The translations under genes and the position numbers were made by a program. From PALSA-1316 sp964499365 (GTDB taxonomy: Bacteria; Nitrospirota; Thermodesulfovibrionia; Thermodesulfovibrionales; UBA6898), in the NCBI GenBank assembly GCA_964499365.1, contig CAZCKU010000012.1, positions 1 to 64,000 on the forward strand: 64,000 bases of DNA, in the 5' to 3' direction. Shown here one piece after another: positions 59,072 to 64,000 of this stretch. The number at the start of each line of letters is the position of its first letter. The stretch's first letter is position 1. Below the pieces are notes generated by a model. The model made no database searches. It worked only from the letters and a program-made list of their open reading frames with translations, and had not been told where the DNA came from.

Positions 59072-60961
59072 ATGTCCGTTCTGCCGCGCAGCCTGAATGC
59101 TCAGTTGGTGCTCCTTGTCTCGTGCATTCTGCTTGTAACCGGAGCGATCTCCGGCTGGCTGACTGCGCAGCAGCAGTCCTCGATGCTCGTCGATTCGATG
59201 CGTATGAATACAGAGATCATGACGAAAAACCTCGGCGATCGCGCTGCCTATTTTCTCGTGCTCCAGGACTTTGCCGGCCTGGAGTCCTTCATGCTCAGGT
59301 CAGTGGAGCGGGCTGACCTTCTGAGGCTGCAGGTATGTGAACCGGGCGGGGTCGTCGTCGGCGATGTCACCCGCGACCCAACCGGAATTCCGCGTAGTCG
59401 AACGGGTACAGACCGGATATCTCCCCCGACTGTTCAGAAAATGGTCCTTTTCGAGGAGAGGGGAGCCCTTGTCGTCTGGCAGCCGATCGAGGCAGGAAAT
59501 CTCCTCGGCTGGATTAAAGCGGATTACAGTATGAGTGCGATTCACCGGATGGAGACGGCGACCTGGCGGAACAGCGTTCTGCTGTCATTCATTTGGGTGG
59601 CCTGCAGTATTGCGCTTCTGCTCCTCGTGCTTCGCCCCTTTGTGCGGGGTGTCGGCAGACTCGCCGGGTTTGCAAGAGGCCTAGACGCGCGCAAAGGCGA
59701 GCAGATGACCTTCCGGCAGGGGACTGCCGAACTTGAAGAGCTCGGTGCTTCGCTGAATTACGCCTCGTCGAGGCTCTTTGGCACGGAGAGGGAGCTGCTT
59801 CGCGAGAGGCAGGCGCTGCAGGAGCAGTACTCGACCCTGCGGGGCATTATCGAGAGCACCGACTCCCCTATCTTTTCGGTGGACCGGCAATACCGCTATA
59901 CAAGTTTTAACACCGCCCACGCCTCGGTTATGCGGGAGCTCTACAGACAGGAGATCCGTATCGGAGAGTCTATGCTGGATTTTATGACTGTGCCCGAGGA
60001 CCGGGAAAAGGCGAAACAGAATCTCGACCGGGCGCTCGCGGGGGAGCGCTTTGTTGACGCTGCCTATTCCGGCGAGGACGCGAGAACTCGGCTCTATGTT
60101 GAAGTGTCCCACAATCCCATCCTCGCAGGAGAGGGACCGGCCATTGGTGTTGCCGTTTTCTCCCGCGACATTACTGCGCGCAAGCGGGCTGAGGACGAGC
60201 TGCGGCGCGCAAACCGCGAGCTGCGGGCTATCAGCAGGTGCAGCGAGATCCTCATGCGTGCCACGGACGAGAATGCGCTCCTGCAGGATATCTGCCGGAT
60301 TATCTGCGGCGATGCAGGCTATCGGATGGCGTGGGTGGGATATGCGGAGAACGATAACGCCAGGACTGTGCGTCCCGTTGCCCATGCGGGTGTCGAGGAC
60401 GGTTACCTTGCGAGTGCGCACATCACCTGGGCCGATACCGAGCGCGGCCGCGGACCGACCGGAAGGGCCATACGAAGCGGTGAAAGCGTCTGTATTCAGG
60501 ATTTCGAAACCGATCTGGCTGCGGCCCCCTGGAGGGAGAACGCCCTTCGGCGCGGCTACCGGTCGAGCATAGCGCTGCCGCTGAAAGACGAACGCGGGAA
60601 CACCTTCGGGGCGCTCATGATCTATTCAGCGGAACCGCAGTCGTTCACCCCTGACGAAATACGGCTCCTGGGAGAACTGGCCCGTGACCTGGCCTTCGGC
60701 ATTGGCGTGCTGCGCAGCCGAAACGAGCGTGCATGGGCCGAGGACTCGCTCCGCAGGCTCAACGACGAGCTGGAGCAGCGGGTGAAAGACCGGACTGTCG
60801 AGCTGGAGAAGAAGAACCGGGAGCTGGAGCGGATGAACAGGCTTTTTGTCGGCAGGGAGCTGAAGATGGTGGAGCTGAAGGAAAAAATTGCTGTACTGGA
60901 GAAGTCGGCAGAAGACAGGCAGAACAGTATCAGTCAAATGGAGAGGTGCGATGGCCAGTAG
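59072..60961 (+). CDS. Kinase-less membrane sensor: PAS, GAF, conserved tail
   Basis: 629 residues. Membrane segments at about 12-30 and 165-185 enclose a periplasmic domain (MNTEIMTKNLGDRAAYFLVL, GWIKADYSMSAIH). A HAMP-like stretch, PAS (about 250-370) and GAF (about 385-530) lead to a coiled coil with MNRLFVGRELKMVELKEKI from 588. No kinase domain is present. The start codon comes one base after the end of the PhnD-like gene, so the binding protein and sensor are surely co-translated. The 3' end overlaps the next sensor gene by 11 bases. Confidence 0.87.
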   Translation: MSVLPRSLNAQLVLLVSCILLVTGAISGWLTAQQQSSMLVDSMRMNTEIMTKNLGDRAAYFLVLQDFAGLESFMLRSVERADLLRLQVCEPGGVVVGDVTRDPTGIPRSRTGTDRISPPTVQKMVLFEERGALVVWQPIEAGNLLGWIKADYSMSAIHRMETATWRNSVLLSFIWVACSIALLLLVLRPFVRGVGRLAGFARGLDARKGEQMTFRQGTAELEELGASLNYASSRLFGTERELLRERQALQEQYSTLRGIIESTDSPIFSVDRQYRYTSFNTAHASVMRELYRQEIRIGESMLDFMTVPEDREKAKQNLDRALAGERFVDAAYSGEDARTRLYVEVSHNPILAGEGPAIGVAVFSRDITARKRAEDELRRANRELRAISRCSEILMRATDENALLQDICRIICGDAGYRMAWVGYAENDNARTVRPVAHAGVEDGYLASAHITWADTERGRGPTGRAIRSGESVCIQDFETDLAAAPWRENALRRGYRSSIALPLKDERGNTFGALMIYSAEPQSFTPDEIRLLGELARDLAFGIGVLRSRNERAWAEDSLRRLNDELEQRVKDRTVELEKKNRELERMNRLFVGRELKMVELKEKIAVLEKSAEDRQNSISQMERCDGQ

Positions 60962-63341
60962 CATCCCCATGGGAAAGCATCGAAACAGGATAATAGAGAT
61001 GCTGGTCTTTATTCTGGCGCTTGCTGTCGCAGCCGCCATGGTCTGGCGTTATGAAAGGGGACGTTACCTGGTGGAGCGTTCAAGGGTTTCTGATCTTGCC
61101 GGTGATTATGCTCATGCACTGCAGAGCAACATCGAGCGTTCACTTTCGGCCACCTTTGCTTTGGCCGCCCTCGTGCGGCAGGGAAACGGAGCCATTGACG
61201 ACTTCGAGGCCACCGCCAGGGAAATGCTGCCGTTTTTCCCGGGGGCTGCCTCACTGCAGTTGGCACCGGGAGGAGTTGTCCGGCAGATAGTGCCGCTGGC
61301 AGGCAACGAGGGTGCAATCGGCCACGATCTGTTTAATGACCCGAAGAGGCGTACGGAGGCCATCCAGGCGCGAGACTCAAAGAAACTGTCGCTGGCCGGA
61401 CCATTTGCGCTGAAACAGGGCGGGTTCGGCGCTGTCGGACGTTTCCCTGTCTTTCTCGATAAAGGCGCAGGCGGATCGTCCTTCTGGGGTTTCACCAATG
61501 TCCTGATCCGTTTTCCGGAGGTGCTCGACCCGGTTCGTTTGGCATCTCTGGAAAAGCGCGGGTTCGGATATATGCTCTGGCGGGTCCATCCCGATAGCGG
61601 TGAGCGGCAGATTATCGCCGCTTCTGCCTCCGCGCCGCTTATGAATCCGGTTGACCGTCAGATGGAACTGCCAAACGGGGTCTGGACACTGAGTGTGGCG
61701 CCGCTGAAAGGCTGGGGGGAACCGGTGGGAGTCGCTCCGAAGGCAGCCCTTGGAGTGATGTTTGCCCTGCTTGTATATCTCCTGACCCGTTCCCAGCTCA
61801 ACACACGCGCTCAGGCAAGCCTGCTGGCAGCACAGCTGACCAAAGATCTGACTGCACGCGAGCAGGAGTTCTGCATGGTCTTTGAACACTCGCCTGTCTC
61901 TATCTGGGAAGAAGACTTCTCCGGGGTCAGGGCCTTTCTCGACGATTTGAAGACAAAGGGTATCACTGATATTGAACAGTACCTTAACGAGCATGCCGAC
62001 ACGGTGCGTCACTGTGCCGAGCGGGTAAGGATCATAAATGTCAACCGTGCTGCCCTTGCGCTGCATGGGGCCGCAGACAAGGAGGAACTTCTTGCAGGGC
62101 TGGTGAGCACGTTTACTCAGGACTCCTACGCCACCTTCCGGGAGGAGCTCATCTGCATCTGGAGAGGCGAGACTGAGTTTTCGGCCGATGCGGTCGTAAA
62201 GACCTTTGCCGGAAATCTCAGGCATGTGACTGTCTATTTTTCGGTATGTCCCGGTTATGAACAGTCATTGTCAAAGGTGCTGATTTCCCTTGTGGATATA
62301 ACAAACCGCAAACTTGTGGAGGACACCCTTCGGTACATAGCCCAGCTCGGATGGGCGGAGGCATCCGACGGCTTTTTTGCGTCTCTCGCCCGCTATCTCG
62401 GCGGATTCCTGAAAGTTGATTATGTGGTGATTGACCGTCTTTCGGACGACCCGCATTTTGCCGAAACCGTCTCGCTGTACGCCAGAGGAACCATTTTGCC
62501 GAACATGAAATACGCTCTCAGGGGCACTCCCTGCGACAACGTAATAGGCAAACGGCTCTGCTGCTATCCGCAGGGCGTGCAGTCCCTTTTTCCCGAGGAC
62601 ACTTTGCTTGCAGAGATGGGGGTTGAAAGCTACGCCGGCGTTCCGTTGTGGGATGCGTCAGGGAACTGCATGGGGCTGATAGCGGTGATGGACAGCAAGC
62701 CGATGCATGATGAAGAGACTGTTACACAGGCGCTGCAGCTGGTTGCGGTCAGCGCAGCGGCATTCATGTCCCGGGAGCAGAGCGACAGGCTTCTCAGGCA
62801 GAGCGAAGAGAGGTACCGCTCTCTGGTGGACAATATAGACCTTGGGATCACCCTTATTGATAAAGATCACCGTATTATCATGGTCAATCAGTCGCAGGCT
62901 GAGATGTTTCATCAACCGGCCGAGGTTTTTTTTGGCAAATACTGTTATCAGGAGTTCGAAAAGAGGAAAGGAGTCTGTGAGCATTGTCCGGGGATCCCGG
63001 CGATGGCAGATCGGCGACCAAAAGAGGTGGTCACCGAGGGCGTCAGAGATGACGGCAGCAGGTTTACCGTACGGATCAGGGCATTTCCTCTCGCCGGGAC
63101 AGGCGAGCTTTCCGGGGGTTTTATTGAGGTGGTGGAAGACATAACCGAGCAGAAAAAGATGCAGGACGAGCTGGACCTCTACAGGAAACATCTCGAAGTT
63201 GAAGTGCAGCGGCGCACTGTCGAGCTGACCGCAAAGACTGCCGAGCTGGAACGCATGAACAGGTTGTTCGTCGGCAGGGAGCTGCGGATGATAGAGCTGA
63301 AGGAACAGATACGGGATCTCGAAAGCCGGATAGGGGGGTGA
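60951..63341 (+). CDS. Kinase-less membrane sensor: CHASE, PAS-like, GAF, PAS, conserved tail
   Basis: 796 residues from the ATG at 60951, with GGAGAGGTG upstream; a longer in-frame start inside the previous gene is rejected. Membrane segments at about 15-33 and 262-279 enclose a CHASE domain (about 58-250; ERSLSATFALAALVRQG, GPFALKQGGFGAVGRFPVFL). PAS-like, GAF (about 480-620) and PAS (about 635-745) follow. A C-C-x-Y/C-EHCPG patch in the last PAS recalls redox-active sites. The tail MNRLFVGRELRMIELKEQI begins at 769. It has no catalytic output domain. Confidence 0.87.
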   Translation: MASSIPMGKHRNRIIEMLVFILALAVAAAMVWRYERGRYLVERSRVSDLAGDYAHALQSNIERSLSATFALAALVRQGNGAIDDFEATAREMLPFFPGAASLQLAPGGVVRQIVPLAGNEGAIGHDLFNDPKRRTEAIQARDSKKLSLAGPFALKQGGFGAVGRFPVFLDKGAGGSSFWGFTNVLIRFPEVLDPVRLASLEKRGFGYMLWRVHPDSGERQIIAASASAPLMNPVDRQMELPNGVWTLSVAPLKGWGEPVGVAPKAALGVMFALLVYLLTRSQLNTRAQASLLAAQLTKDLTAREQEFCMVFEHSPVSIWEEDFSGVRAFLDDLKTKGITDIEQYLNEHADTVRHCAERVRIINVNRAALALHGAADKEELLAGLVSTFTQDSYATFREELICIWRGETEFSADAVVKTFAGNLRHVTVYFSVCPGYEQSLSKVLISLVDITNRKLVEDTLRYIAQLGWAEASDGFFASLARYLGGFLKVDYVVIDRLSDDPHFAETVSLYARGTILPNMKYALRGTPCDNVIGKRLCCYPQGVQSLFPEDTLLAEMGVESYAGVPLWDASGNCMGLIAVMDSKPMHDEETVTQALQLVAVSAAAFMSREQSDRLLRQSEERYRSLVDNIDLGITLIDKDHRIIMVNQSQAEMFHQPAEVFFGKYCYQEFEKRKGVCEHCPGIPAMADRRPKEVVTEGVRDDGSRFTVRIRAFPLAGTGELSGGFIEVVEDITEQKKMQDELDLYRKHLEVEVQRRTVELTAKTAELERMNRLFVGRELRMIELKEQIRDLESRIGG

Positions 63342-63360
63342 GGACGTGAACAGGGGGATC

Positions 63361-64000
63361 ATGCAAAGGAAGAGTATATTTCTTCTAAGATTATGGTCAG
63401 TCTTTTTTGGCTCCCGTACGGCCGCCCTCATAAGCCTGATCTTTGGTCTTGCCGTATTGACGCTGCTCTATGTCGCATACGAGCAGGTGAAGGAAGCGGC
63501 CCAGGTAGAACTGCCGACCGGTCAGCTGGAGCTCAAAACGCCTGGGGCCCCGGCCAAGTCTGTTGCTGCTTCTCAGGAAGTCCTCATTCTCAATTCATAC
63601 CATCAGGGACATTCCTTTTCAGACAATGAGATGACAGGCATCATTGAAGCGCTGCATGCCTCGGCCCCTGGTATCAATTATGCCATAGAATATCTTGACT
63701 GTAAGCATCATCCGAATTATGAGCACTTCGGGCAGCTCAGGGACCTGTTTAAAATAAAATACGGCAATAGAGATATTCAGGTGGTCATCGCTGCAGACAA
63801 TCCTGCGCTCGACTTCGCTCTTAAGTACCGTTCTGTGTTATTCCCCCGCTCGGCGATCGTCTTTTGCGGGGTGAACAACTTCAAGGAGGAGATGCTGCGC
63901 GGGCAGGAAAACATCACCGGTCTTGCTGAGGCACTCGATGCAGTCAATACGGTGCAGGCAGCCCTCAACCTCCATCCGAAGACAAGAGAGGTCTATGTCC
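63361..64000 (+). CDS. Membrane sensor with ABC_sub_bind-type ligand domain, cut by the window end
   Basis: At least 213 residues, open at 64000. The start is the ATG at 63361; a GTG at 63346 is also possible. A membrane segment (about 18-38) is followed by a PF04392-like type I binding domain: SQEVLILNSYHQGHSFSDNE, YAIEYLDCKHHPNYEHFGQL, VVIAADNPALDFALKYR, FPRSAIVFCGVNNF. A fused periplasmic binding domain of this kind usually heads a histidine kinase or PAS sensor. It parallels the free binding protein at 50192. The remaining domains lie outside the window. Confidence 0.8.
   Translation, partial: MQRKSIFLLRLWSVFFGSRTAALISLIFGLAVLTLLYVAYEQVKEAAQVELPTGQLELKTPGAPAKSVAASQEVLILNSYHQGHSFSDNEMTGIIEALHASAPGINYAIEYLDCKHHPNYEHFGQLRDLFKIKYGNRDIQVVIAADNPALDFALKYRSVLFPRSAIVFCGVNNFKEEMLRGQENITGLAEALDAVNTVQAALNLHPKTREVYV

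Overview
The window is a stretch of a GC-rich (roughly 58-60% by eye), Gram-negative, probably anaerobic bacterial chromosome. The futalosine-route menaquinone gene mqnA, a four-subunit ferredoxin-dependent pyruvate oxidoreductase, RtcB plus archease, MglA and Roadblock proteins, PilT, a Memo-AMMECR1 fusion, a corrinoid methyltransferase set and a very dense array of two-component sensors together suggest Nitrospirota (Thermodesulfovibrionia-like) or a related Desulfobacterota lineage. That placement is inference from gene content, not from a marker tree.

Layout. 0.1-5 kb (minus strand): a DUF4143-type ATPase gene sitting between a complete NtrC-type regulator and a second, truncated copy of that regulator's 3' end, then its sensor kinase and an Ala/Lys-rich exported protein preceded by a sigma-54-like promoter and an 18-bp palindrome. 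5-10 kb (minus): mqnA, rtcB, archease, a LivJ-type binding lipoprotein and thiE, with short interspersed palindromic repeats between them. 10-14 kb (plus): small exported protein, cytochrome b561, and an OmpR/QseBC-like two-component pair behind a tandem 11-bp repeat. 14-26 kb (minus): pilT, a DUF4388 protein and a housekeeping run (accC, accB, efp, pepQ-like, aroQ, Roadblock, TPR, coaBC, rpoZ, gmk, yicC). 26-31 kb (plus): pyruvate:ferredoxin oxidoreductase followed by Roadblock, MglA-like GTPase and a TPR/cNMP-binding protein.

31.4-34.2 kb (plus) is a tightly coupled four-gene cassette: PqqD-like recognition protein, HprK-like kinase, a 72-residue peptide with a Tat-type motif ending in Cys-Trp, and a PF14907-type nucleotidyltransferase. 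It looks like a peptide-modification system without a recognisable macrocyclase. 34.5-37.4 kb (minus): recR, ybaB, dnaX and the SRP RNA gene. 37.5-42.3 kb (plus): a lipoprotein Memo-AMMECR1 fusion, then a RACo-like activator, a corrinoid protein and a UroD/MtaA-type methyltransferase.

42.3-64 kb (plus) is one large signalling island. It has five sensors with no kinase domain that share an almost invariant C-terminal coiled-coil tail, two hybrid histidine kinases, CheR and CheB without CheA or receptor, a TonB-dependent receptor, three binding-protein-type ligand modules and an outer-membrane protein. A PhnD-like binding protein in it is interrupted by an in-frame UGA followed by a hairpin that fits the bacterial SECIS geometry. 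The island probably senses several extracellular ligands and passes the signal to the hybrid kinases. No tRNA, rRNA, CRISPR array or intact transposase was recognised.
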